Shown here: positions 47,856 through 57,138 of the stretch, piece by piece
How positions within the stretch are numbered: position 1 is the stretch's first letter
How the letters are laid out: every line of letters starts with the position of its first letter
Source: Acaryochloris sp. CRU_2_0
GTDB lineage: Bacteria > Cyanobacteriota > Cyanobacteriia > Thermosynechococcales > Thermosynechococcaceae
Assembly: GCA_012034865.1 (NCBI GenBank)
Contig: JAAUOM010000001.1
Location: forward strand, 1 to 64,000
Length of the DNA stretch: 64,000 nucleotides
Direction of reading: 5' to 3'
Made by a program: the position numbers and the translations under genes
The notes under the pieces: model-generated
Database searches by the model: none
What the model saw: only the letters and a program-made list of their open reading frames with translations
Told to the model about the DNA's origin: nothing

Positions 47856-47910
47856 GATCAAAAGATTATCCTAGACAGCCTTTTATTCACTCCTCTTTCA
47901 TTCCTCAGTT

Positions 47911-48225
47911 ATGCATGTCCTCTCTATTCCCACTTGGATTATTCATGTCTCTAGTGTGATCGAATGGATCACGGCCATTTGGTTGATCTGGATCTATAGT
48001 GAGGTGAGTCGCAATCCGGCTTGGCGCTGGTTTGCCTTGGCCATGTTGCCCGCTTTGGTCGGGGCGATGTGTGCCTGTACTTGGCATTTCTTTGACAATG
48101 CCCCCGACTTGGAATGGTTGGTGACTTTACAAGCATCCATGACCTTATTTGGTAATCTCACCCTGTGTGGTGCTGCCGCCCTCCTCTGGTCTCAGCGCGC
48201 TGTCAATTCTCGTCCAGACCCTTAA
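47911..48225 (+). CDS. DUF2499 membrane protein
   Basis: The 104-aa protein has three hydrophobic segments and the conserved WIIHVSSVIEWITAIWLIW and CACTWHFFDN blocks of DUF2499, which is found in cyanobacteria and plastid-bearing organisms. The function is unknown. The gene is followed 19 bases later by a DUF3593 gene in the same direction, which is the typical neighbour. Confidence 0.9.
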   Translation: MHVLSIPTWIIHVSSVIEWITAIWLIWIYSEVSRNPAWRWFALAMLPALVGAMCACTWHFFDNAPDLEWLVTLQASMTLFGNLTLCGAAALLWSQRAVNSRPDP

Positions 48226-48244
48226 GCCTGAAAAGTATAGAAGA

Positions 48245-48544
48245 ATGCCCTCCAAAGATATTCTGTTTGCCGTGTCATTGCTGCCCTATTTAGTGTTTCT
48301 AGGGTTGCTGACCCGTTCCGGCCAAGCCCCCCGCTTAGCCCTGATTGGCTTCTATATGACCTTGCTGTTTATTGCTGTTACTATTCCCGCTGGCATCTAT
48401 GCCCAGAAGGTCTACGGGGTCTCCTTGGCCAATGTTGATGTTTTACATGGCTGTGCGGAAGTCTTCTTGGTTTTCTCCAATGTCTTGATTGTTTTGGGAT
48501 TTCGCCAAGCCGTTCTTGAGGCAGGTGGGGAGGATGCCCGTTAA
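48245..48544 (+). CDS. DUF3593 membrane protein
   Basis: The ATG at 48245 gives 99 aa. Hydrophobic segments (LFAVSLLPYLVFLGLL, LIGFYMTLLFIAVTIPAGI, EVFLVFSNVLIVLGF) and the block YGVSLANVDVLHGCAE identify DUF3593. It is probably co-transcribed with DUF2499, and the two may act together in the thylakoid or plasma membrane. The 3' end overlaps the 3' end of cytM on the opposite strand by 4 bases. Confidence 0.88.
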   Translation: MPSKDILFAVSLLPYLVFLGLLTRSGQAPRLALIGFYMTLLFIAVTIPAGIYAQKVYGVSLANVDVLHGCAEVFLVFSNVLIVLGFRQAVLEAGGEDAR

Positions 48545-48942
48545 AGCGTCTTTAGGTAGGCTAATAAATCCGCCATCTCTTGGGGATTAGCTTGGAACTT
48601 GGGCATGGGAGGGGTTTTCCCACTGGTAATTTGGTCAATCAAACCTACTTGAGACCGGTGGGTAGAGACTTTGCGTAAACTAGGACCTACCTTGCCATTG
48701 CCGAAGGTGCCATGACAGCCGGAACAATTGAGCTGGAAAATTGCATGACCCCGTGCAACCTGACCATCGTGGCTTAAAACATCTCGAACGTAGGGGTCAG
48801 ATAAGCGCATTTGATAGACGCCGAAAATGACGATTGCGATCGCAAAAGCCCAAGCGAATACCAGCCCGAATGCTTTTTGCATACTGAGGTCAGGATTGGG
48901 GACTTGTTCTGGCTTGAGTACAGGATCTTCCAAAAGCATCAT
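48541..48942 (-). CDS. cytM: Cytochrome M (membrane-anchored c-type cytochrome)
   Basis: The 133-aa protein has one N-terminal transmembrane anchor (residues about 22-43) and one heme site: Cys73-Ser-Gly-Cys76-His77 in LNCSGCHGTFGNG. The likely axial Met113 lies in PPMPKF. The pattern SDPYVRDVLSHDG before the heme and the overall size are typical of cyanobacterial CytM. CytM has been proposed to affect photosynthetic and respiratory electron flow. The gene starts at MMLLEDP and shares 4 bases with the DUF3593 gene. Confidence 0.9.
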   Translation of the reverse strand: MMLLEDPVLKPEQVPNPDLSMQKAFGLVFAWAFAIAIVIFGVYQMRLSDPYVRDVLSHDGQVARGHAIFQLNCSGCHGTFGNGKVGPSLRKVSTHRSQVGLIDQITSGKTPPMPKFQANPQEMADLLAYLKTL

Positions 48943-49217
48943 TAAACGGGTTCCTATGTTATATATCTTAAGATTTTTTGTAGGAATCTATAACATATCT
49001 TAATTTCACTTTCAGAATTGATTCATAAGCTTTGCTGCAAAGGCATCATCGAAGGGCTGGGCTAGCTGGGTAAATTTAGAGCTGACTTAGGCTTGCTCCC
49101 GGATGGCAATGAGTGACTTGGTGAGGCCAGCCACTTTCTCCCGCTGGATCGCCGCTTTTGGAAAAAGAGCTTGTAGCGTTTTAGGGTATTTCAACCAAAT
49201 AAGCAGAAACGAGCAGA

Positions 49218-50302
49218 TCAACGGACAATCACACCTAACTTGACTCGATCTAACAGCATAGAAAGACCTAAGGAGATGAGCAGCAAGCCTAACCACCCCC
49301 CATTTTGAGGAGAATGGCTTCTACCAAACTGAAATGGGCACCACTCAACCAGCGACTGCCCATTGCCAAACCGATTTCACTGACAATGCCATTACTGCAA
49401 AAAATACCCAAGCTGTAGCGCGACAAGCAGAAGATGATCTGCCTAGGCAGGAGGGGCACCTGCTCAGCGGTGAGGCTAGCAAAACACAGAAACAGAACCA
49501 CGACACTCAATAGGCAGGATGCCAGGGCGTAATCAAAGGGTGGGATATCCCCTTGGGTAACGATCCATAGGCGGCGATATTCCTCAGATAGTAACCCCCA
49601 GGCGATCGCCAGGAAGATCCCTTTCCAGAGGTTAGGAATCTGGCTAGACCGTTGAATGATCTTCGGCCACTTTTGCCACAGAGAGATACCCATAGCCATA
49701 TAACCAAACCAATAGATCAGACAAGGGCGGTCGAGTCGCCTGAGAACGTCAATCACCCAGGTTTGTTCTGTTACTAGCCAGTGATAAGTTGCCAGCAACA
49801 TCAGACATTGGAGTGTGATCATGCCATAAAGGACAGCGGGTTGTCGTAGCCGCGCCAAGATCAACAGGAATAGCGGTAAGCACTGGAGCAAAACTAATAA
49901 AAAATATGCACCTTGAAAGATATTGCCACTCACCAGCCGCTCCATCAGATGCGGGAAGGGATTGCGCGTCAAACTTTTTAAGAGGGTCGCCAACCCGAAC
50001 CAGAAGGTCGTGGGAATTAACAGACGGATCAGGCGTTTCTTGAGAAGTTGCCAAGGCCGCAGGTCAGTTTTATCTAGACTACGAGCCAACAAGAAAAAGG
50101 AAATAGTAAAGAGGACAGGGACACAGAAGCGCAATCCGCCAGCGCTAATTTCCAAAAGGGGTAAGCTATCTGCATAGGTGCTACGGGGCACCAACATAGC
50201 ATGGTAAGAGACGACGGCGGTAATACTGATCGCTTTAAGCAAATCAAGGGCAAACAGGCGATTTGAGGATAGGGGAACCAAAGGATGAGGTGGATGAGTC
50301 AT
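49218..50302 (-). CDS. Acyltransferase family 3 membrane protein, C-terminal frameshift
   Basis: The integral membrane acyltransferase is of the OafA/family 3 kind, which O-acetylates sugars. The ATG at 50302 follows an in-frame upstream extension to 50359. The family start RLFALDLLKAISITAVVSYH contains the conserved Asp and His. About ten hydrophobic helices follow. The annotated frame ends at 49289 in LLKMGGG, but one added C at the C6 run 49296-49301 continues as KMGGWLGLLLISLGLSMLLD to TGA 49218, completing the last helix (361 aa). It is the last gene of the polysaccharide operon and probably modifies the polymer. Confidence 0.8.
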
Positions 50303-50403
50303 TGATAGGGAGGATGTTGTTGCGATCCAATTAAGAGATAAAACGCCAAAGGCGCTCAAGGCTTTGCCAAGACGGTGAGAATTAAAGAGAAAAGACTCTC
50401 TAT

Positions 50404-51516
50404 CTACTGTAATAGGGCTTTGAGGGCGTTGTAGGCAGGTTTGGGTTGATAGGCAGAATCAAACAGTAATGGCGCATCAGGACGTTTAAAAAATTCGGGA
50501 ATCCAAGAGTGCTGATCGGATAATCCCCAAACTGTCAGCGCTTTGCAGTTGGGTGCGTTCAGACAAAGCTTGAGGATCTGTTGATAGACCTGGGCTTGAG
50601 CGTGCAGTTTTTGGGTGAGATTACCCTGTCCACCGTGGATCTGCACATCCATTTCCGTGATCCGCACATCCAGTCCTAAAGCCTGTAGACGCTGTAGATT
50701 CTTATGAATGCGATCGAACTTGGGCGGGCGTTTAATGGTTTTGTGCATCTGCAACCCAACCCCGTGGATGGGTACACCTTGGTCGCGCAGGGTTTTGACG
50801 AGATCGTAAATTGCATCGGATTTTTTGCCGACTTCTTCGCCGCCGTAGTCGTTGTAGAATAGTCGCGCTTTTGGATCAGCGGCATGGGCTTCTTGGAATG
50901 CGATCGCAATATATTCTGGCCCAATGACCCGCAACCACAGATTATCGCGCAGGTTGCCCTGGTCATCGATGGCTTCATTGACTACATCCCAGCTTTGCAC
51001 CCGCCCCCGGTATTGGCGAACCACCGTCCGAATGTGATCTTTGAGGACTGGCATTAAGGTCTGTCGCGTCCACTCACCTTGGGTAAGCCAATCGGGTTGC
51101 GTGCGATACCAAACCATCGCATGGCCGTGTACCGCCATGCGATGGGTTTGAGCAAAGCGGACAATCTGATCGGCATCCGTAAAGTCATAGCGATCCGGTT
51201 TGGGATGGATCACCCGGAATTTCATGGCATTTTCCGTCGTGATCTGGTTGAATTCGCGCGCCAAGATCTGACGGTAGGGCGCTTCTTGTTGCAGCGGCTT
51301 CACTTGAACCGCTGTGCCGATTTGCAGCCGTCGCTGTTGTGCCAAAGCCCGCAGCGGCAAGGGAGAGAGTGGCTGTGTCTGTAACTCTTCAGCTGAGGAG
51401 GGAGGAGCGGGCTCCAAGGTGTTACAACCACTGCCCAGGCAGAGGCTGGTCATCAACGCAGCGAGGAACCCAGACGCTAGCGATCTCTGCCAGAATCTAG
51501 AGATAGGCTGAGTCAT
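50404..51516 (-). CDS. Glycoside hydrolase family 10 (endo-1,4-beta-xylanase-like) lipoprotein
   Basis: The ATG at 51516 gives 370 aa with a lipoprotein-like signal: positive start, hydrophobic segment SGFLAALMTSLCL and lipobox LGSGC (Cys31). The GH10 barrel shows the acid/base Glu171 in DVVNEAI and the nucleophile Glu278 in RITEMDV, as in known xylanases. AVHGHAMVWY is the usual substrate block. Its location in the polysaccharide operon suggests that it trims or releases a beta-1,4-linked polymer made by the operon rather than digesting plant xylan. The 4-base overlap with the flippase gene supports co-translation. Confidence 0.88.
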   Translation of the reverse strand: MTQPISRFWQRSLASGFLAALMTSLCLGSGCNTLEPAPPSSAEELQTQPLSPLPLRALAQQRRLQIGTAVQVKPLQQEAPYRQILAREFNQITTENAMKFRVIHPKPDRYDFTDADQIVRFAQTHRMAVHGHAMVWYRTQPDWLTQGEWTRQTLMPVLKDHIRTVVRQYRGRVQSWDVVNEAIDDQGNLRDNLWLRVIGPEYIAIAFQEAHAADPKARLFYNDYGGEEVGKKSDAIYDLVKTLRDQGVPIHGVGLQMHKTIKRPPKFDRIHKNLQRLQALGLDVRITEMDVQIHGGQGNLTQKLHAQAQVYQQILKLCLNAPNCKALTVWGLSDQHSWIPEFFKRPDAPLLFDSAYQPKPAYNALKALLQ

Positions 51517-52960
51517 GCTTTTACCCTCCTTGTTGATTGACGAATCCAATTCAGTATTTGCCGGGGGATTTGGCCACCGGAACCCACCGCCACCACCAAT
51601 CCATTAATGAGCAAAATACCCAAGACCTGGATCACCACGCTCCAGGCGTAAGTGGTAGGGATCTGGGTTACCAAGCCAACAGCCAGTAAAGCAGCAAAGG
51701 TGGGTAGGACAATGGGCTGCACTAACACAGATAATGACCACCCAGAGACGCGACTGACGGCAATCCAAAACCACAAGCTGGCAACAATCCCCAAAACACA
51801 AGCCACAGCAATGGCCACCCCCGTTACCCCTAACTGGCCTGCGCCAAACCAAAAAGCAGATAGAGACAAAGGCACCAATACCCAATTAATGGCCGCATTA
51901 AGGTTAGGTTTATCCAGGGCATTCAACCCGGTGCCTAAAATGGCCATAAACCCACGAGCATAGGCAAATAGGACAATAATCTGAAACAACGGGACGGCCT
52001 GCTGCCAACGATCCCCATAAACGAAGGGAATCAGCATCGGGGCAACAACGAAGCCAATACTATAAAGGGGCGCAAAAACTAAAGCATAGACCTGCAAGAG
52101 CTGGCAAATATGGGATCGCTGGCCGGCGCTATCGCGCTGAGACAGAACGGAAAAGGTGACCCGGTTAATTTGGGATAGGGCAAAGATGGGCAGCATCGCC
52201 AGTTGATAGGCAAGGTTGTAGTATCCCAAGGGTTCCGTTCCCAGCCGCTTACCGATGATAAAGTTATCGCAGTTGGTATTGAAGTAGACAGCCAAATTCG
52301 TACTGGCTAAACCCCTGATATAGCTGCCTATGGCCCGTACTGCCGCTGGATCGGGTCGGAGTTGATAGACAAAGGGATAACGGCTGAACCAACGTTTGAG
52401 CAAAGATTCAACAGTGGAAAGGGCCAGCTCTCCAGCGACAAAGACCCAGACTCCACCGCCAAAACTGACGGTGAGGACGATGACGACAAAGCGGGCGATC
52501 CCTCCACTGACATCTGCGATCGCTAAAGACTGAAACTGCATCTGGCGTGCCAGGATGGCTCCATGGGATCCCCCCCCGCACTGATCAAGAAATCAAGACC
52601 CGCACAGGCCACTAGGGGCCAGAGCAGGGCAATCCCAAAAACCTGCGCCAAGAGCCAACCGGCAATCCCTTGCAGGAGAAACAGCCCCACAGAAATCGTG
52701 ATCGTCAGACTGTAAACCGCATTCACCAAATGCTGATCCTCTAAGCCCCGTTGGACCAAGACACTGGCGAGGGCCTTGTCCTTAAAGAGATTAGAGAGGG
52801 TGGTGACAATCAACACCATCCCCCACACCCCAAAGTCTGTAGGGGAGAGTTGCCGTGCCAAGTAAATCTGGGTAAGCAACTGTAAGCCGCGATTGCCGAC
52901 AAAGCTGGCCGTCACCAAGAGACTGCTGGTAGCGACCGTCGTTGAGCGGTTAAACCTCAT
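51513..52960 (-). pseudogene. Polysaccharide flippase (Wzx-like), split at a poly-G/C8 tract
   Basis: Wzx carries lipid-linked repeat units across the membrane. The start (MRFNRSTTVATSSLLVTASF) lies at 52960, and a long series of hydrophobic helices follows. The N-terminal frame ends in SAGGDPMEPSWHARCSFSL soon after the G8 run. Adding one base (plus-strand C8 at 52570-52577) gives SAGGGSHGAILARQMQFQSL, which continues into the second frame (MQFQSLAIADVSGG) to TGA 51513, for a 482-aa product of normal length. The stop overlaps the xylanase start by 4 bases, and the start overlaps the previous stop by 4 bases. A G8/G9 tract could in principle switch the gene on and off. Confidence 0.85.
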
Positions 52961-54630
52961 ACCATCTGCGGAATAGACTGCAACAGAGACTGACCATCCA
53001 GGTGATCAGGGCGCGGGGCCTGCAACAACTCTAAAATGGTCGGCGCTAGATCAACGACTTGAGCGGGTTCTGTCCGTTCAGTTCCCGCCGCAATCCCCTG
53101 CCCTTTGGCAATCACAAAGCCTTGGCCTCGGTGTCCCCCTGGGCGCGAGTAAGGCAAGGGTCCCACGCGTCCCAGTTGGGGGCTGTCCACCACATCACTG
53201 GGGTATTCATGCCAGAGAACGGCTAGATCAGCATCGGGATACTGAGGGCCATCGGCAGTGGGCGTCGGTCGAGTGCGAACCACCTCCTTGACGATCGGCT
53301 GCCCCGTCCGGCCATCGCGCAGTTGCAACAGCATATCTGTCAGGCGCTGGCAAAGGGCATCATACTCCTGCGGAGGGACAATTCCCTGACTTTCGCGGCC
53401 TTGTAAGTTAATGCGAATCAGCCCATCAGAAAACGCCGGTAGGGCAAAGGCTTGCATCTGGGACCAGAGGGGACTGAACCACATCGCTGGAATCCAGCTT
53501 AATTTTTCGCCTTGAGCGTGGAGTTGATAGGGAGAAATCACATCAGGTTGGGGGTAAGCGTGCAAAAACCGACTGGGTGTCCAAGGCCGCAACCAGCGGC
53601 GCAAAGGATTGGCATCGTATTTGCGAGACCAAACTTCTCCTGCCCAGGTGCGGCGCAGGGGTTTGGTAATCAGGGGGGGAGGAGGAGTATGACTATCACC
53701 GGGTGCGATCGCCACTTTGCCCGCAAAATTAAACCGGTAGATCAGTTCCGGCAGAATCGCCATACTCAGCAGATCGGTGTAGTTAACCCCCATTCCATGC
53801 ACCGAAGGACAAATAATAGTGGCATTTTCTGGGGCCGCGTTCACCACTTGCTCAATGCCGCGATCAATGGCCTGAAACGCCTTTAACATCAGGTCTTCTC
53901 CCCGCTGCTGACCCCAGGTGGCATAGAGGGGATGATCGGGTTGGCTGAGGTGCCAGAGGTCATGGCCTGCACTATGGGCTTCCCCAAAGACAGTCAGGAA
54001 TAAATCCCAGCGATCGCGGCGCAGTAAATCGCAGCAAATCTGGGCACGGGTGGTAGCACTTTGAATCAAAGCTTCTGTTAACCAGTCCGCATAGCTGGGA
54101 TCCCACCAGTAGCCGTGATCTTTATAAATTACTGGATTTTCTCCATAGCGCTGAATCAACTCTGGCAATAGCTCCGGCGGACTAGAGTGGTTGGGCGTAA
54201 ACGGGAAATGTCCCCCCCAGCCCAGCACTTGCAAACCCTTAATTTGATCCGATAAGGCGGCAACGGGCAAATCAAACGTAGCGACTCGATAGTCATCCCC
54301 CAAGGCATAAAACGGTGAATATTCTCGATAGTCATAGCCACTGGTGTGGTGATCAAAGCGGATGGTATAGGATTCTTTTTGGAAGTGGGCCGTGTCCCAA
54401 AATCCCGTTTTGTTAGGCAAGCACCCCGAAGAAAACATCACCCAAACTTTGTCAGTGCTAGAAGCGGGTGTGGCCTTGCCACAGTAGTCCACATTGCTTT
54501 CCAGCCGACTATAGAGACCTTGCTGACGCAAGCGATTTAAAGCTGGCAGGTGGCCAGCGGCGATCCACTGTTCGATGAGTTGCGGATCAGCAGCATCTAG
54601 GCAGATAACAAGGATGGGAGAGGGATTCAT
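52957..54630 (-). CDS. Alkaline phosphatase/nucleotide pyrophosphatase superfamily protein
   Basis: The 557-aa protein is of the type I phosphodiesterase/nucleotide pyrophosphatase group. First metal-binding Asp12 is in VICLDAADP. The distal metal blocks are visible in VFGEAHSAGHDLWHL and CPSVHGMGV. The region where relatives carry the nucleophile (usually Trp-Thr-Ser) reads KVWVMFSSG at 61-69, so Val64 may replace the catalytic Thr. A nearby Ser could serve, or the protein may be non-catalytic. Within the operon a phosphoryl transfer to or from the polymer or its lipid carrier is conceivable. The function is not known. Confidence 0.75.
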   Translation of the reverse strand: MNPSPILVICLDAADPQLIEQWIAAGHLPALNRLRQQGLYSRLESNVDYCGKATPASSTDKVWVMFSSGCLPNKTGFWDTAHFQKESYTIRFDHHTSGYDYREYSPFYALGDDYRVATFDLPVAALSDQIKGLQVLGWGGHFPFTPNHSSPPELLPELIQRYGENPVIYKDHGYWWDPSYADWLTEALIQSATTRAQICCDLLRRDRWDLFLTVFGEAHSAGHDLWHLSQPDHPLYATWGQQRGEDLMLKAFQAIDRGIEQVVNAAPENATIICPSVHGMGVNYTDLLSMAILPELIYRFNFAGKVAIAPGDSHTPPPPLITKPLRRTWAGEVWSRKYDANPLRRWLRPWTPSRFLHAYPQPDVISPYQLHAQGEKLSWIPAMWFSPLWSQMQAFALPAFSDGLIRINLQGRESQGIVPPQEYDALCQRLTDMLLQLRDGRTGQPIVKEVVRTRPTPTADGPQYPDADLAVLWHEYPSDVVDSPQLGRVGPLPYSRPGGHRGQGFVIAKGQGIAAGTERTEPAQVVDLAPTILELLQAPRPDHLDGQSLLQSIPQMV

Positions 54631-54643
54631 AAGATGTTGTCCT

Positions 54644-54695
54644 GGGGTAGGTGGGGGAGTAGAGGAGATAGGGGGAGTGGAAGGGTAGAGGGGGG
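54644..54695. other. G-rich tract with five G3+ runs (candidate G-quadruplex)
   Basis: On the plus strand, G runs lie at 54644-54647, 54653-54657, 54671-54675, 54683-54685 and 54690-54695, with loops of 5, 13, 7 and 4 bases. It is between two leftward genes, so the mRNA would carry the C-rich strand and the G-rich strand is the template. A quadruplex could impede transcription here, but the pattern alone does not prove one. Confidence 0.4.
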
Positions 54696-54712
54696 CTTAA
54701 AATCTAATCCAC

Positions 54713-55933
54713 TCAAGAATTTTCAGACTCATAAATGCAGCGATGGGGGGTGATGCGGACGGCTAGTTCTTGACCACGGCGACCTAAGCGTTCTCGGAGG
54801 GCGGGATCGCGGCATAGCCGCGACAGCACTGCTGTGATGTCCTGAGGAGAGTCTGGATCGACTAGGAGGCCATTCTCTTCGTGCAATACGGCATCACTGA
54901 CCCCGCCGACGCGGACAGCGATCACGGGTTTGCCAAAGTAACCCGCTTCTAAATAGACAATGCCAAAGCCCTCAATGCAGCTTGCTTCAGCATCAAAGAA
55001 GGTGAGCATGGCAAATAGATCGGCGGCGGCGTAGTATCTGGCCAAGACTGCATCCTCAACACGACCTGGGAAGTGAACGCGATCGCTCACCTGAAGGCGA
55101 TCAGCCAGTTCTCTCAGTTCAGTTGCCATAGGTCCCCGACCGCAGAGGATCAGATGGACATCGAGATCTAATGTCAGCAAGTCGGGCAATTGTGCAATCA
55201 GCCGCTGAAAGCCTTTGCGGCGGATCAAACGACCAACGGATAAAATGACAATTGCCGTCTCAGGAATATTGTGGTGTTGACGGACTGAATCTCTTTCATT
55301 GTTCTGTTCTAGAGGGTTTGTCAGAGCAAATTTTTCGGGTCTGACGCTGGGGTGAATAATGTAAATCGGTCGAGGCACTGATAAATGGGTCTGTAGATAC
55401 TCCTGGGTGAAGGCGCTGTTACAAATCACCCCCTGCAACCGCCCCAAGGTCCAAACAAAGAGCGATCGCACCACAGGCTGCTTGAGGGCACAGAGTAAAT
55501 CATTGCCATGCAGGTAGATAAAAAGAGACCGAATCGGCAAAAGGTAACTCAACAGCAATAGAGCCGGAAAGTCGTAGGCATGGCTCCACTCAATGGCGCG
55601 ATAGTGATAGCGCCGATAGAGTTGCAGGGCTATGGCACAGGAGCAAACCATTGCTAGGACTTGTTTGAGCAGGCTACCTAGGACGCCCATTTTTTGCAAC
55701 AGGGGCGGATTGAACCAGCGGTAAATGGTAAAGGGCTGAGCGAGATCAAACTCAGCATCTCCTGGACAAGCGGCGGCCAGGACAATAATACGTTCAGGGT
55801 CTTGAAGACAGCGATTATAGGCATATTCCTGGATACCCCCCACCTCTGGCAGAAATGTCCGACAGATGACCAGAATATCGGGGGATGGCTTAACCCGTAC
55901 AGGAAGAGGAGGGGATTCGTAGAGGTTCTGCAT
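54713..55933 (-). CDS. Glycosyltransferase family 4
   Basis: The ATG at 55933 gives 406 aa; a TTG two codons earlier is also open. GT4 (GT-B fold) proteins transfer sugars from activated donors. The N-terminal half has LPEVGGIQEYAYNRCL, and the C-terminal donor-binding half has AIVILSVGRLIRRKGFQRLI. The motif EGFGIVYLEAGYFGKPVIA contains the conserved Glu pair. Donor and acceptor sugars are unknown. A sister GT4 gene follows upstream. Confidence 0.9.
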   Translation of the reverse strand: MQNLYESPPLPVRVKPSPDILVICRTFLPEVGGIQEYAYNRCLQDPERIIVLAAACPGDAEFDLAQPFTIYRWFNPPLLQKMGVLGSLLKQVLAMVCSCAIALQLYRRYHYRAIEWSHAYDFPALLLLSYLLPIRSLFIYLHGNDLLCALKQPVVRSLFVWTLGRLQGVICNSAFTQEYLQTHLSVPRPIYIIHPSVRPEKFALTNPLEQNNERDSVRQHHNIPETAIVILSVGRLIRRKGFQRLIAQLPDLLTLDLDVHLILCGRGPMATELRELADRLQVSDRVHFPGRVEDAVLARYYAAADLFAMLTFFDAEASCIEGFGIVYLEAGYFGKPVIAVRVGGVSDAVLHEENGLLVDPDSPQDITAVLSRLCRDPALRERLGRRGQELAVRITPHRCIYESENS

Positions 55934-55970
55934 AATCAATTAAGCTAATCTAGACCGATAGGGGTGCTAT

Positions 55971-57130
55971 TCAGGAACACAATCCGGTGATTTCGAGCAG
56001 GGTACGGGCATAACCCGCAGCGCTGCAATGGGTTTTGACCCACTCTTTACCCTTAGCCAAAATAGTGGATGTATCTGGGTTTTCAGCAACTTCCACAATG
56101 GCGGCAGCCGCTGCCCCTGGATCATTGGGGTCCACCTGCCACGTATCAGGGGCAAACTGGCTGAGAATTTCCCCAATTCCCCCTGTCTGGCTGCCAATGA
56201 CGGGTATACCGCAGGCAATTGCCTCCACCACAGTGCGGCCAAAGGGCTCTCTAGGAGAGAGGGCAACGACCACATCGGCGTATTTGTAGTACTCTTCAAT
56301 GGCCAAAGCAGGCGGTAAGATGCTGAAGCAGTCCGCCACACCCGCTTGTGCAGCGGCATCCAGGAGAGCTTGGCTATAACTTTGGTTCGCAGAAAGGTCT
56401 TGACCAATCAGCACCCCGTGGTAAGTCTGTCCCTTTGCTCGCAGATGCACCAGAATGGAGATCAAAGCCTGCTGATTTTTGTCGTTGATGACGGGTTCAT
56501 AGATATTGCGAATCCTGGCAGGACAAAGGATTAAACGCACCCCTGAGCGCAGAATAGGCTGGAGATTGAGGGGCGGCGAGGCTGGAGGCGGCAGATCGTT
56601 AAACTGTTGGGGATCGACGGGTTGATAGAGGACAGCAGGACGCTGCCCCGTTAACCGTTGAATATACTCTGCGGTGAAATGGGAATTACAGAGTGCCGTC
56701 GGCGCAAGACTGGCAAAAGTTACCTTGCGAGCCAGATAGCCCCAGGGATTATAGGAAAGCGCTAGGTCATGAAAAAGTGAAAAACGGAGCGACCGCTGAG
56801 GCGAAGTCGAAAAGACGCTTTCCACAAAATGGGTAGCAGGCGACGATCCACACAATTATCCAAGAGCAGGGGGTCTTGTTGGGGTTGTTGATAGACCCAT
56901 TGCAGCGCCCGTTGCAGGAATTGGGGCTGACTGTCCGCCGCGATCGCTTGCAAAACCTCACCCTGACCCACATCCTGCAAATAGGTTTCCATCAAGGAAC
57001 CTGACCAAACCAACACCCGGACTTGTGGGGATAGGCCAAAGTCTTGACAGGCCTTGATAAAGGATGACAAGGTGATCAGCGTGCCGCCCAACGCCGTACA
57101 AATACCCGGTAAAATCAGTAGCTTCTTCAT
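55971..57130 (-). pseudogene. Glycosyltransferase family 4, split by a single-base frameshift
   Basis: The N-terminal frame starts at ATG 57130 (MKKLLILPGICTALGG) and ends in HFFMT, just after an A5 run at 56772-56776. The C-terminal frame continues FSLFHDLALSYNPWGYLARK. One added base restores SVFHFFHDLALSYNPWGY and a single 386-aa GT4 enzyme. Its C-terminal half has donor-binding blocks GVLIGQDLSANQSYSQAL and PREPFGRTVVEAIACGIPVI with the conserved Glu. Acceptor and donor are unknown. The tandem with another GT4 suggests two successive transfers. Confidence 0.85.
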
Positions 57131-57138
57131 CAGCAAAT

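Noticed and set aside
49087-49296. 69-codon leftward frame beyond the acyltransferase
   Set aside because: Its first third is out of frame with the repaired acyltransferase gene, and the rest (LIWLKYPKTLQALFPKAAIQ) matches nothing I recognise. It could be a remnant of an older gene, but there is no start signal or motif.
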